A stretch of 64,000 nt of DNA from Cadophora sp. MPI-SDFR-AT-0126 (lineage: Eukaryota > Ascomycota > Leotiomycetes > Helotiales > Ploettnerulaceae): the NCBI GenBank assembly GCA_020747065.1, contig JAGMVK010000012.1, forward strand, positions 558,001-622,000, read 5' to 3'. Below the pieces are notes generated by a model that was not told the DNA's origin, did not search any database, and worked only from the letters and a program-made list of their open reading frames with translations. Both the position numbers and the translations under genes were made by a program. This document shows positions 23,971-36,394 of this stretch, piece by piece; position 1 is the first letter of the stretch, and every line of letters begins with the position of its first letter.

Positions 23971-24779
23971 GCTATCAATGCCTAGAAGACATATTTCCAT
24001 TGAGCATTGGGAAAGTGCGAATCTTGGAGAGTTGTTACATGTGTAGCCCGATCCTGAGAGGACAGATCGTTGTGGTTCGATGAGTACTGCAGAAGATTAT
24101 GCCTTGTGTAGAAATAGACGTGCTCTATATAGATTTCATCTAGAACCAAATAGTATGTATCTACTATCAATCAAACATCTGGACGATGCCTGCATTGCAG
24201 CTCACAGGTATCCTTCATCCCGACTGCATTCTGATACCTGGAGAAGCAATGCAGTGTGAGGTTGACTGATTTATGGACACTTTCAGTCCTGGATAAGAGA
24301 GCAATTACTGGCAGGTCACTTGCTATGCTGATATTCGATGAAACTTTGGAACGAAGTCACGTGTATTTGTTGACATCCTCGCTTGGTCGGGGCATTGGGT
24401 CGCCCATGAAAGAAAATCTCATTTCTCAAACATATATCCTCTTGCCAAAGAACGGAGGCTCCTGGGTTCGTCATCACAAGGCATCGTCAAAATTCTAGGA
24501 CGTTGAACGCGGACTTTACGACTCAGCAGTTAGCCCGAAGAGACACCACAATGACCATGTACATTCCTAATTGGCATCGCGATCCCTCAACTGTCATGAT
24601 GGATGTAGAAATACCAACGAACTCAATGCTTGTTGTATCAATATATTCGTATACGCGTCCACTCACAAAATAAACACGCACGAATGCACGCACGCACGCT
24701 CTAGCAAGGCAAAAGGTATCACAAGTCAATGTGCATCCTACCATGTTGCTGCTGATGCCAGTATACCCAGACTATGAAA
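23971..24779. other. Intergenic, nothing recognised
   Basis: About 0.8 kb between two convergent genes, so it should hold both 3' UTRs. There is a short imperfect run of CACG/CGCA near 24675-24700. Confidence 0.5.
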
Positions 24780-27700
24780 TTACAAAACGTAGCCTCCCAC
24801 ACCAGCGACAGTCCAGTCTCTGACCCCTCTACTCTCCTCGAGCTCGACGCACCACCAGAGAACTTCACGAGCCTTGTCAGGCTGGCCGCCTTCTTCGTAG
24901 GCACGAGAGAGAGCGAACCATGCCTCGCTGTTGTTCCACCCTGTGCCGAGTTTGGTAAGTGTTGAAAGTAAGCCATATGCTCTGTCGCGCGCTGCGAGAC
25001 GGTCTAACAGTGCGGTGGACGATTCTTTGTAGCTCGGTTGAAGCCCCGAGGAGAGGGAATCAGGAGTATCTGTAGGTTCTCGTGGGCTATTAGTTGTAGT
25101 AGTTGAACGTTTCGCAGATGGGAGGCCCAGAGGGCCATGCGGGGCTGTAGGGGGGATGGATGATTGTTTATATGGGGCTGGCTGGATGGTGAGAGGGGTC
25201 GCCGATGAAGTATTGAGAGTAGATGCTGAGGGTGTACTGATGGGTCCCGGGAGAATAAGACTTGGAACTGCAGGTGGTGGGAGGAGATCTTCGGAATAGA
25301 TATCTAGAAGAATGTTGGAGAGGCAGACGATTGCAGATGGATGGTTCGGAAAGCGTGTAAGAGCGGATTCGAAATAAGCAAGCGCACTGTGTGGTGTAGC
25401 TTCTGCTAAAGTAAGAGAGCCACGCTATTTACATTAGCAAGTGTTGTCAAAGTCATCGAAACAAACTTACTTCAGCATAAACGTCGCCCCATAATTGCTC
25501 GATAGTTTTCCCGCCTCCCCATCCAGCATTATTAATGGAAACATTTCCTGTGATGTCTTTGGAGACATCGGCCTCGGCGCTGCGAACTAACTTCTCTGCT
25601 TCTTCGATTGCTCCTTTCGCATCTTCATACAAAGACGCACGGCGGTAGAATCCACTGATCAAAAGCCAGACCTTCACTAGGATCGCAATCCTACGTCTCC
25701 TTTCCTGATCCTTTGGAAATCGAGTTACTGGGGTTGTTGATGATGAGTACGGAGACAGATGTGGGAGACGGTTGTCTTGTGATAGTCCGGATTTCGAATG
25801 AGCTCCCTTTAGCGAAGGCTCTCTATGTGCCATTTGTTGAGATTTAGGAGGAAGCGGTTTGGGTGCTGATGATTGACGGGAGTTCTTATTTGAAGCTACG
25901 AGTCCGCCTTTCTCGTTCTCCTGGTCGTCATGAAGCCATTGCTTTCTATTATCGGTGTCGGACGGAGGAGTGAAGAATGCCTCTCCATCCACTGTTGTGG
26001 CACTGTGCGCCTCGGATGGCTTGCCACCACTACTATTCCGCTTTCTGCCAGTACTGACGCTCCGACTTCTACTGGTACCATTCTTTTTTGAAACGCTTTC
26101 ACTTCGTTTCTGTAGCTTTTCGTGGTGGTGCGAGGGGTGCTGCTTCGCTGCGCTACCATTCTCATTCGTTACTTGGATTGTTGGGGCTACTGTACTAGCC
26201 ACAGTCTGCGTAGTCTGGGGTCTGGGTGGAGACGCAGGATCTTCGCTGATTGGGGCTGCGCTTGTGTGCGTTTTGCGAACTGAAGAGCGACCAGTACGCC
26301 CGAATATACTACCACGTACACTCTTAATCGTTCCCGCAGAGCTCTTAGGAGCCACTGTCAATGCTGTGCCTGGAACTTCCTGGGGTGCTGAATCTTTCAG
26401 AGGATCTCCAAAAAGTCGAGTGTAGAGACTCAGTAGCTCGTCGCTAGCGTTTACTGCAACCTCTGGTCCTTCGAGCACTTCGATGATGGCAAGTTGTGTC
26501 ATTTTGACTTCGAGCACGCTCTCCTTTTCGAAATCATCCATTTCATCAACGACTCCCTGCTTCCTGGCAGTGGCTTTTTCATTCAGATGTGCGCTTCTGT
26601 AAGCACCATTGAGATCTGCCTCGCCAAAAAGGTATTTCGGATCTTGGAATTGCTCGAATGCTCCTTCGCATGATCTTGCAGCAGTCGTAAATTCCTGACG
26701 AGCACTAAGTAGCAAAGCCATAAGATGCCACAAAGGTATGAGTGATCGCTCCCTGGCAAAGCGTCCAGGAACCGGACCAAGACCATTGACCGTAACTTTT
26801 GAGGACCGAGGTAACAATCCTGTCTTGACCACTTCGATTGCAGCAGGTAGTTCTCTCCGCTCAGCAAGAAGTGTTCCAAGTGCAAACAAGGTCTCAACGT
26901 CTGCTGTACTTTCGAACTGTGGCAGTAGCGCCTTTCGGAAGCACTTTATTGCATGGAGTTGGATCTCTGGTCTAGTTGATGCTTCATATGTTAAGCGCGC
27001 CCATTGGGCGTGAGCGATGCCAATTGAACGCCATGCGAGAGCAAATACCCTCGGCGCAATGGCAAACTCCAAGTCCGTAGAGTCTTTGTTCTCGAGAAGA
27101 TGACCACTTCCATGCCGCTGGTCAACTGGATGATGTTCATCCAACCAAACCTCAAAGAATTGACCCAGTTCTCTCGCTTTTTCTGCGCCTTCCAGTGAGC
27201 CGTATCGACAGAGCGCCTTAATACAATCAGAGACAGCAATCAGAACCATCTCGTCGTCATCAAGACCATGTTCCAATTCACCAGTCTTTTCAACTCGAGC
27301 TTTCCCTTTCTTGACAATGTCCAGATAGGTGTCAAACGCCTTGAAAGCAAGGTCGAATTCCGCAACGGCCAGGTGAACGGTAAACAAGTGTCGCAAGATT
27401 GCTGTCGAGTGAAATGTCTTCGTCGCTGCCCGATACAGGATATCCAAAACGCCTCGGCTGACAGCTTCTGCCCCTCCTTCTCCAAGATCCTGTTCCTTCC
27501 AGCCACTACCACACAGAATACGCCAGTTCTGCATGGCGATTTCCACAAAGGCTTCAACTTCTTCACTAGCCTCTTCCGCCTTAGGAAACTGGACCTCACT
27601 CAAGAGCAGAGTCTCATATCTAGCTTCCACCCGTTTCAACTCCGCTCTTTGTTGTAGTCTTGTGGAAGTCTCTGCATAGGCTGGCGTGAGGGATGTGGTG

Positions 27701-28697
27701 GGAAATGGGAGATTCTGCATGAGAAGGTCCGAAAGTGTAATGTAGTATTCTTTCCATACATGCCGCCGCGAGACTTCTGCATAGATTGCTCTCCCCCCCA
27801 CAGGTGCCGAGGTCTGCGTATCCCAGAATTTCGCCCATGCCCTGAATGCAGATAGAGTCTCGGTCTCCAGTATGGACAAAATCTTGGATTTGATAGCCAG
27901 GCTTGAGAGCATGCAAAACCCGGTCAGATATAATTCTGTCCATATCTTCAGTTCCCTCGGTTGCTTCGGACTAGAAGAGGCGCTCGAGAGTATGGGAAGG
28001 CCCGATTCGAAAGTTTCAATTGCATCACTCACAGCTCCAGCCCTTCCTTGCGATTGGCCTTTAATATAGAACGCCTTCAGAGCACACACTTTCGTCCACT
28101 CGGCAGACTCTTTGTTTGTTCCGTCCAGCTGCGAGAATTCTTGCTCAATACTCTTTGGCAATCGTGCTGCAGCTAATGAGGGCTCCCCCAAATGCCAATG
28201 TATCCAACCCAAGCAGACTTGCGCCTGGAACTCGTCCTCGACATAGGTTCCCTCCTTCTCAATTGCTTCTAGCAGTAAGGGTATGTATCGAGAAACACTT
28301 GTGGATTGTGAGGTTGCCGTGGTCGCCGTACTATTGGTGGTTCTAGCAGTACCTGGCCGGGCAGTGCTGGGACGATTAAGGGCAGCTTGAGAGACAGCAT
28401 GTTCGGCTTCGGCGGTTAACACAAGACCTATTCGAAGCCGTCAGTCTTCCTCCATGTATCGATCTATTCTGTAGCCACAGAATTTCGTGCTATAATCCTG
28501 GACTCGTGTGGGTGCGTACATGTCCGCTGCGGCGCATGCTTCTTGACCTTCCTCACAAGTTCTGGAACTGCATCCCAATTCCCGTCGCAGCGAGCTTCGT
28601 CCAGCTGCTGGATGTACTGGGCCGCCTTTGTTTGTTCACGCTAGCAATCGTTGTTCAGTATATGCATAGCTGGGAAGGTGGTAGGACGCACGCTCAT
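24780..28697 (-). CDS. ypp1: YPP1/TTC7-like TPR protein (plasma-membrane PI4-kinase scaffold)
   Basis: Yeast Ypp1 and animal TTC7 hold the PI4-kinase Stt4/PI4KA at the plasma membrane through Efr3. Exons are 28697-28692, 28640-28520, 28427-25471 and 25424-24780, summing to 1,242 residues. The first coding exon is only ATGAGC. It joins to an exon reading REQTKAAQYIQQLDEARCDG, which has no in-frame Met of its own. Helical TPR-like repeats fill the protein, for example GWIHWHLGEPSLAAARLP near the start, ALGTLLAERRELPAAIEVVK in the middle, and the C-terminal blocks ALAYFESALTRFPNHPSAIV and AWFALSRAYEEGGQPDKARE, ending WTVAGVGGYVL. A Ser-rich, basic, low-complexity region (about residues 730-930) separates the two halves, as in other fungal members. 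The gene is divergent from RIX1. Confidence 0.88.
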
Positions 28698-29439
28698 CGT
28701 TGGGACTGTTGTGTTCCCCTCTGGTTCTTAGAGGCGCACAATTCATATAGCATTATAGATCAGCAGATACATGTTCGCATGGTGTCGAATATTGTAAAAA
28801 GTAGGTTATGGTCTGAGGAGAGGCGTTGTTGCAGAAAGGGGGGAGTTCAATGACACCGTGGACCTGTTGAATATGGCTGGCCGGGACAAGTCGAGACGAT
28901 AACCATGGATCTCTGGTAACGATGAACGTGGATCCAGGCATTGGCCAGCCATCATTTAGGGGGAAGGGAAGGCTAGCCAATCAGAACAACCAAACAGTCT
29001 CGCCAATTCAAGCCACAGCCTCGCGAAATTTTCAAACGACAAGAACCCTTTTTACTTTGAGGAGAAACACGATCAATAGTTGTCACTTAGTCCGTTGCAC
29101 AGGGACGGAACGAATTCTATTGAAAATATCTTTGGGTTCACATGGACAAATACAAGAATTCGCCCTAAGATCGATGGTCACATATGCAAAGGCAAATCCC
29201 TCCAGCCATTATCCGCCAAATCTCCTTTTTGGAATTGTTCGCGCCGGGTCAGCTTCCAACAATACCATCCGTCACCTCAAATTCTCTTTTCGATATCGAT
29301 TCGCTTTAAGGCATAGATTTAGTTGGGGATTGGGGTTAGCGGTCCGGGTAAATCTTCTTATCTTTTTCAGTATTAACACCTTGCAGTTCAGATCAGAAGT
29401 CAAAGATATTATAACCGTGGCCACTCCCCTCTCGCCGTG
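28698..29439. promoter_or_regulatory. Shared divergent promoter of YPP1 and RIX1
   Basis: The 742 bases between two head-to-head start codons must hold both promoters. No further gene or clear TATA box was seen. Open frames here lack motifs. Confidence 0.6.
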
Positions 29440-31692
29440 ATGTCTCTTCCGCCTGAGCTGAGAGTTCTATGTTTCAAACTCTCTTCTACTGCGCCATCAG
29501 ATCTTCCACGCCTCACTCCAACTCTACTTCGCCATGTCTATTGTTGCCAAGCTCCTCTTTCCAGCTCTACTGGCAATGCGAATCAGGCAGATGCATCTGC
29601 TTCTTCTGTACTTGTGCACAAGCTGAAGATTCAGCTGTCGTCCCTGGTCAATGGAAAGAGTCCCGAAGGAAGGTTCGCCGCTATCGTACTGATCAAGGCC
29701 GTGGTCGAGGTTGGAGGATGGGAAATTCTGCACGGCGTAGAGTCGTGGGTTCGAGGATTGCTGTCGATTCTAGGAGTAAGAAATGATGTCAGTAGTCGGT
29801 TTCAATCTCTGCTAATAGTACCGTAGAAGCCCGATGCCAAAGCAGTGAAAGAATTGTGTGTCATGACTCTCACCAAAATTTATTTCATGACCCAGCAGTA
29901 TCAAACACTCGTCCGCGAGATTACAACTCCTACGTTGCCAACCTTCTTAACTTCTTGTCTGAATTTACTATCGACGACTTCGAAGAAAGCGCCAGGAGGA
30001 CCAACGTCGCTAGAGGAGATTGTGTTTCAGTCGTTTGCCATGCTAATACCACGTCATGCTGCCATTTTTCGTCCATTTGCTTCGCAAATTCGTCTTGCTG
30101 TTCGTCCTTTTCTTGCTCCAACCTCGTCAGATGGTTTCTACACGTCGTCGACGCTGAGAGATAGTGCCCGCCGACTCGTCGTCATCCTTCACCAGACTGC
30201 AGCCAAGAACACCAGCGGTGAGGAATGGGGAAAAGCCGTCCGTGGCCTTGTCAATGACATCCACATGACTGCTGACCATGTATTTCGCGCTGTCGTCGAA
30301 GACTGGGAGTCTGCTGCTGGTTACGTCGGAGAAGCTGTCGATGTCAATCAAGAGCTCCATGGCGGCTCTGCGACCGGCGATGACTTACCACTATGGATTG
30401 GCATTCATGCTGGCGTCGAACGTTTAACTGGCAGACTTGAGCTGTTAGCAGAGTACCTCAGGGTCGAGACTGCTGTGCCTGTCGCCGTTCCTTTGGGCAC
30501 AATCATGGACATGGTCACCAGGATGTTGTCCATTGCCATCCCGACGCCCCAGCCTTCAGCTGGGAAGAGTGAAGCTCGCCTCCATCCTGCTATTGATCGC
30601 GACGAACGTGATGGGCTGTGGGTTGGCATGCCCCAAATATATGTTGCTGCATTGCAGCTCATCGATACAATCTCAATACGGTTGGAGGATGGCTTTCTGC
30701 CTCTGGCGCAAGAAAGCTTTGACCAGCTGGCGTGGGTATTCGAATATGGCAAGCACAGTCCAGATTTTCGCTTAATCGCCTACATCGTTACTGCCAAGAT
30801 TCTATTCTATGTCGGACAAAGCTTCAACCAGGCTCAATGCGACAAACTGACGGGCATCTATCAAGCATGTTGTCAAGATCTTCAAGAGGCTCATCCAAAT
30901 TTTATTGACGTTGCTGTCGTTGATGACGCCGGATCAAAGCCACAGGGCAATCAAAACGCTGAAGCCTTCTTGCGTAGTAAGGTCACTGTAGCTACGGAGC
31001 ACCACATCGCCAACCCAGCCCTCAACGCCGCTGCACGGGACCTATTACCCATGTTCCTTTCTCATCTACCTCAACAATATCTTAAGCTGGCTACTCGATC
31101 TCTGGTTGACCGAACTTCAATCCTGACTCACAATAAAGACGCCATGTTAGCCAGTGTATTGAACCCAATGTTCGCCAACAATGGCTCCGCCCTTCCTAGC
31201 ATTCTCCCTCATCTGACGAGAGAATTCGGTCATGATGCTACCGTAGAGATTCTACTACGCCCACGCATGCCTCTCGTGCCGTCCATAGCCACACGTTCCA
31301 TTGTAAATGAAGCTGTCGATGAGGAATCTGAAGATGAGGATATGGAATTCAATGCTGAGTCTACTTCAGTTCAGAACAATAATACAACAACATCTGCTCC
31401 TCTTGCTCAAGGCCCTTTCGTCGTCGCTTCGCAGCCTGGATTCGGTTCTTCTACCGACACACCTCAGCACACCCTCTTACATCACTCAACCTTTGGGACC
31501 AAGACATCACCTGAGACCATTCCATCCATGAATGGCAATTCCATGAGCGCTACAGTATCTTCTGGTGGCATACAAGCTCAACAAGACCAGACAGACGACC
31601 CCATGGCCCAAGATGATGACTCCTCTGGCGATGAAAGCGTTCATCTAACCATGGAATTAGACACAGACTCGGACGAGGATGGTGCTGAGTGA
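29440..31692 (+). CDS. rix1: Pre-rRNA-processing protein RIX1 (PELP1 homologue)
   Basis: Scaffold of the Rix1 complex (with Ipi1 and Ipi3), which works in the nucleus on ITS2 processing and pre-60S remodelling with the Rea1 ATPase. Exons are 29440-29775 and 29827-31692, giving 733 residues. The family signature is at the N-terminus: MSLPPELRVLCFKLSS, KIQLSSLVNGKSPEGRFAA and IKAVVEVGGWEILH at about residues 1-105. Helical HEAT-like sequence follows to about residue 560. The C-terminus is acidic and Ser-rich (EESEDEDMEF, and a tail of Asp/Glu ending DTDSDEDGAE), typical of ribosome-assembly factors. The Met at 29440 is the first ATG in frame. Confidence 0.9.
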
Positions 31693-34600
31693 AGACACAC
31701 CACGCCAGCAATTACCCTTTCTGGCTTGGGAGAAGAGAATTTGCAACCTAGATGAGGCTATTCATCGTCGTCTCTACGTCTTGTCGCGCCTTCTGTTTCT
31801 ATTGATGGTACTGGCTAAGGCTACTACCGCTTAGTGAGCCATATTACAGCATTGTCACGATACTTTCTTTGGAGCGGTCTCATGTCGAGCCACGATAGTT
31901 TTTTCAAATATGACATCTTTCAACCATCAATACCATCTAGTCCGTTCCTTCCTCGCCGGTAAGCTATGAGTGAGAAATGAAGCGGTGCCTTCTGAATTTC
32001 TATAAATTTTCGAACCCTTCACCTGCCATCAGCTTTCCTCCTCCATCTTCAAACACTTCAATTCATCTCTTCCAGCTTAGCAGCTTCCATTCTCTGATAT
32101 ATCAAGTCGACACAAGAAGCTTCACTGCCAACATCCTCAAACACCCTCCACACCCACCAAACAAACAAACAACCAACAACAACAACAGCAACTCCAAAAA
32201 GTAAGTCTCTTCCCGCCCGTGTAGATTTGTAGAGTTATTTCCCCTGCACAATGAGCTTCAGTGAAGCATTGCAGCGCGACAACAGTTAAGTTTGCCGCGC
32301 GCAGAGTTCCCCTTTCTCTGCCATGCAGAGCAGGTATCGCTCCTTCCTCTCGAGGATTATCCAGCAAGGGAAGAAGTCAAAGCCCAGTAGGCGCATCACA
32401 AGCATATCAGCATCATCAGCATCGCATTTTGAATTTTATTTATGCATGCAACCTGCCATATGTTTGCATTTATTTGAAGCATTTACTCAAGAATTCCTGA
32501 GATCCACCGCTTGACAGTGGTTTCCCAATCAATTGTGGACTTCGCAAGCCCTTGCCCTAGCATTAGCCATAGGATCGAGCCTTCGAGCTCCTTCTTCTGG
32601 CTGATAGTGTGCAAATGGGGCTCGTAGCACCATAATCGTAGAGGACAGGATTATTCGTAGACATTGTAGATGACTCCCTGGCTTGTGGGGAAGAGCCTGC
32701 CCCTGGCATTGCCCTGATACCCTTGGTCGAGTCGCAAGACTCATCGCTAAGGGTACCAGCACGCACAAGGGCTCGTGCTCTCATAGCCATATTGGGACGA
32801 AGATGGCATTGTGCGATTTGGCACTGTAGAAGTCTCGCATGTGATTCTGGCATTATGCAGTTTCACGTGTTGGGTCTGAAGTCACGTTTATACCCCATGC
32901 GTTGCATTTGAGTTGGCGCTATGGGGTTACCCGACGCCGTTGCTACTTTGACATCTGCTCTGACTGCCAGTTCTTGCATGACCTGCCCTTGTATTTTAGC
33001 AGAGCACTGCACTCCACTTCTAGTCACAATCGCGTGTATCATTGGCTATTTGTCTTACACTCTGCGTGTTACTGCCTGCCATCAAGATTTCCTTGACCAT
33101 GGATTTGGAAATCTCTACCTCATTGGGGAACGCTAGATATTTTCCACTCTTAGCTCTTCTTAGACAAGTGTTCGGCATGGCACTAGCACTACTAGTCAAC
33201 ACACACCCATCCTCGCTTAATTATTTTGAAGATATACTCTCACGGTCCTTTTGTTATCTGCTTTTTGCTTTCATCCACAAATCATCAACTCGTAGATACC
33301 TGTTTTTATTCTGTTGGCCCCTACATATATGTTAAAACTCAGACCTTGTGGCCTTTGACCCTGAGACGAAGTTGCACCGAAATCATAAGGTGTTCAACCT
33401 CTAGAAGCCGTTGGAAGTTATAAGCGACCTATCCCACGGGATAGGTACGAACGGCCCAGTTTCTCATTCCGAGGTGCCCGTACTGTTACCGCATGTGTGT
33501 AGTAGCCCCCTCGAGATGGGCGTGCATGTGTGCTTGGTAGCAGGTGTGGCTGTCTGGAGCATCGCTAGATCGTGACGTCGCTTGGTCGTGTAACGTAGTT
33601 TTTTTTTCCATCACACAGTTGGAGTCATTCAGGATAGCTTCTCACGAAAACCTATCCTGTCTGATGAAGACTCGATGAGCTCCTTTGCACTCATGAGTAG
33701 ATCTGAAACTTGCATACCTCAGAAAACTGTAGAATCGTAACAGGATAGACGAGTTCAGTTGCTCAGTCCGCAAGCAAATCTTCCTTTTATCGCACAGCTT
33801 GAAACAATTAGAGAACTTCTCACCAAGACCTCTTTTGTTTGATTTATACTCGATGAATATGGTCACACGCATGAGTAGATTGTACTAAAATCAATCATAG
33901 AATCATAGAAAAGAAGCTGGTGCGTGATTCATGCCATTCCAGCCCACTGCGGGTGTGAGTTTTCTCAAACGGGAGACGTCATGGTGACTTTGACCAGAAC
34001 CCGTCTTGGAACGAAACGGGGCCTGTTGCGTCAGACATCTCGCCATCCATTTCTATCTCTGTGTAGAGACTTACCTACAAGAAATTGAGAACCCATTGAG
34101 TAGTCCTCGAGCCCTTTGACCGCAGCTACCCAAATCCTCGCTTAGTGAAAAGGGGTAATGCGCGTGATGAACCTCACTGCTTTCCCCACCATCGCTCTTC
34201 CTCCCCGCCAGGATCTGAAAGTCAGGATGGTCCTACGCAGGCTGCGTGCGATAAGCTATGATGGAGAAACTGATTATGGATAAATTGGAGGCTCGCGCAT
34301 TCGTACATCTACATCATATCCCCGCGTGAATCCGTGGTCCTTCACAACCCGCAAGTGATTTCTTCCTGAGCATGACAGATTTGGACTCGATCCAATATCT
34401 CTTCATGATTTCCATCGCACTGTCTGTTTCCTTTGTACAAGTTCCGGCATTTAGCACGCTCCATGGACTTGGACGACTTTGACAAGAAGATCCGGTGAAT
34501 ATCCTTAAAAACTCTGAGCACAATGAAACCAAAATGTTTAACAATGCCAAAATCTTACACTCAATTCATCTCAATTCTGTTTTGACTTATGCTCATCACT

Positions 34601-34834
34601 TTTCTTGCTTTTCACACAACTTTGATACAGTGCTACCTTCGATGCTGATGATGCTGGATGCTGATGATGCTATTCGCAAATGTTGCGAGCTTTTTTTTAC
34701 GATATTCAAAGTAACTTCTTCATGATCGCTGGATATTCAGATGGATTGGATTTTCGGATTCCGACATCCAAGACTCATATTTTAGGGAGGATCTCTGGAG
34801 ATCTGCAGTAGCTGACTGTCGTAGGTCCGTCACA
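31693..34834. other. Intergenic with leader-like segment and diverged tandem repeat
   Basis: About 3.1 kb without a supportable protein gene. From 31,990 to 32,200 the sequence looks like a fungal promoter and leader: TATAAAT near 32001, pyrimidine-rich sequence, a CAAC-rich run, then AAAAAGTAAGTC, a good intron donor. No coding exon follows. At 33,610-33,885 there is a diverged direct repeat (listed separately). The last 300 bases are A/T-richer promoter sequence for the next gene. Confidence 0.5.
33610..33885. repeat. Diverged tandem duplication, about 100-bp units
   Basis: Two related direct copies at about 33610-33710 and 33789-33885, with starts about 178 bp apart. Shared blocks in the same order are ATC(A/G)CACAG, CTTCTCAC, TGTYTGAT, ACTCGATGA and CATGAGTAGAT. 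Differences are substitutions and small indels. I recognise no coding or RNA family in it. Confidence 0.65.
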
Positions 34835-36394
34835 ATGGATACATTCTATAACATGAGCCCCTACGAGGTCCAAATGGGACTGGAGAAAGCCATGGAGATG
34901 AAGGAGATCCGAAGAATAAGTCAGAACAAAATAAGAGAGAAGTGCTTGGCCTACCAACAGGCTCAAACGCAATATAACGCCTTCAGAGCAGCAGGGCTTG
35001 ACGAAAAGAAGGCCACAGACCTAAGCGGTCTCAAGGGCGCCACGAAGCAGTACGAAAATGCCCAGGAATGGCTTGAACAAATCGATAATATCGAGATAGC
35101 CGATGCATGGCCATTTGTCTATAACTTCCCCGAAGACAAAGAATGGGAAGTCAGGTCGACAAATGAGCTCAACAAGAAAGTCACGTCGATCAAGGATGTC
35201 TATGACATTGTAGGAAGCTATGTTATCGAGAACAAGAAGTCCCGCAATATCCAAATCACGTTGCCAACAAGGAGTTACATTGAGGCTATCATAAAGCAGA
35301 AGTCGGTGGAAGGATTTCGATATTATGATGATCCTGCAAAACAGAACTCGTTCAAGCACGAATGCGAGCGCGACTTCAGTTACAAGGCCGCCTCCCCGTT
35401 TGAAAATGATTGCCAATACGACGTAGTCGAGTCCACTCAACTAGAACAGTTACACGGGACGTTGTACAAGAACATCAATATGGAAAATGTTGAAGCGAAG
35501 AAATTTGTATACAACTGGCACGCCGCAGAGCCCGAGATAAGGAAGATTCAAGCACCAGTCACCCCTATCGAAGAAATTCGAATTCTCTGGATTGCTGCCC
35601 ACCTCAAACCAAAATCCGATAAAAATGGACGCCAGGAGTTGAATGAACAGAGTCTTCCAAAATTCGTTCATCTTGGACGAGATGCCACCTATGAGAGGCT
35701 GATTCGGGGTCTGTCATCCGAAATATCCAAGGACCTGGTAAACAAGTTTATCAAGCGGTGTCCTGGATGCCAAGATAGGGTCAACGCATCGGAGAAAGCT
35801 GCGACGAAGGCAAATCCATCGAGAGCGGAGAAGCGTCTCGCCAAGCGGAATGCTCCAGATGCCCCTGAAGCAGCGGATCGGGATGCTAATCAACGACCTA
35901 AAAAGCGACAGCGTAGAATGAATCCTGGACTCCAAGAAATGCCAAGGGAACAACAGGCGGCGTCGCTCTCAATGACAAATTCCATTGACCAGAATCAACA
36001 TGAACAATCATCAACTCAAGCCCTTTCGGACCAATACATGCAACAGATCCTTGACCAATACTGCCAAGGAGTTCCTGTCCAAGACACAACCAATCCCTAT
36101 CTGCCGCAAGAGCCTCAGGAAGTCCGACCAGCAACTGAGGATCCAGACCTTTCCTATGACAGTAATGACCACTGGAAACATGGCGGTCAAACGATCCCAT
36201 ATGTCGCCGAGCCAATTGCAGACATTCAGTCACGAGAGGTCACTATGACAAATAACAATTCCACATTAGCCCAAAACGACAACGATGAGCAAATCGACTC
36301 TGAATGGATTTCTTGCAACGAAAGCGACATGGATTCGGCGGTGGGTTCTCTGTTAGATCACACGTATTTTGACGACATTCTTTCCATTCAATAA
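34835..36394 (+). CDS. Unknown protein with integrase-zinc-binding-like segment
   Basis: Single-exon, 519-residue protein that I cannot name. Residues 1-90 are charged and helical, possibly coiled coil. The segment around residues 275-315 (VHLGRDATYERL, then KDLVNKFIKRCPGC) has the look of the H2C2 zinc-binding domain found in front of retroelement integrases: His279, Cys309 and Cys312, with the usual helix between. No integrase core or reverse transcriptase lies next to it, so it could be a domesticated remnant or a chance likeness. Residues 330-355 are basic with KKRQRR, a likely nuclear signal. The C-terminal 150 residues are Gln/Asn/Asp-rich and look disordered. A nuclear role is only inferred. 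The frame is intact and long, so the gene is probably real. Confidence 0.65.
   Translation: MDTFYNMSPYEVQMGLEKAMEMKEIRRISQNKIREKCLAYQQAQTQYNAFRAAGLDEKKATDLSGLKGATKQYENAQEWLEQIDNIEIADAWPFVYNFPEDKEWEVRSTNELNKKVTSIKDVYDIVGSYVIENKKSRNIQITLPTRSYIEAIIKQKSVEGFRYYDDPAKQNSFKHECERDFSYKAASPFENDCQYDVVESTQLEQLHGTLYKNINMENVEAKKFVYNWHAAEPEIRKIQAPVTPIEEIRILWIAAHLKPKSDKNGRQELNEQSLPKFVHLGRDATYERLIRGLSSEISKDLVNKFIKRCPGCQDRVNASEKAATKANPSRAEKRLAKRNAPDAPEAADRDANQRPKKRQRRMNPGLQEMPREQQAASLSMTNSIDQNQHEQSSTQALSDQYMQQILDQYCQGVPVQDTTNPYLPQEPQEVRPATEDPDLSYDSNDHWKHGGQTIPYVAEPIADIQSREVTMTNNNSTLAQNDNDEQIDSEWISCNESDMDSAVGSLLDHTYFDDILSIQ

Noticed and set aside
33655..33715. C/D snoRNA-like boxes TGATGA and CTGA
   Set aside because: Too close together, no terminal stem, and the second repeat copy has lost both boxes.
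31693..34834. Relic transposon or RIP-mutated repeat
   Set aside because: No reverse transcriptase or transposase trace, no terminal repeats, and base composition by eye is not strongly A/T-shifted. A RIP index was not computed.
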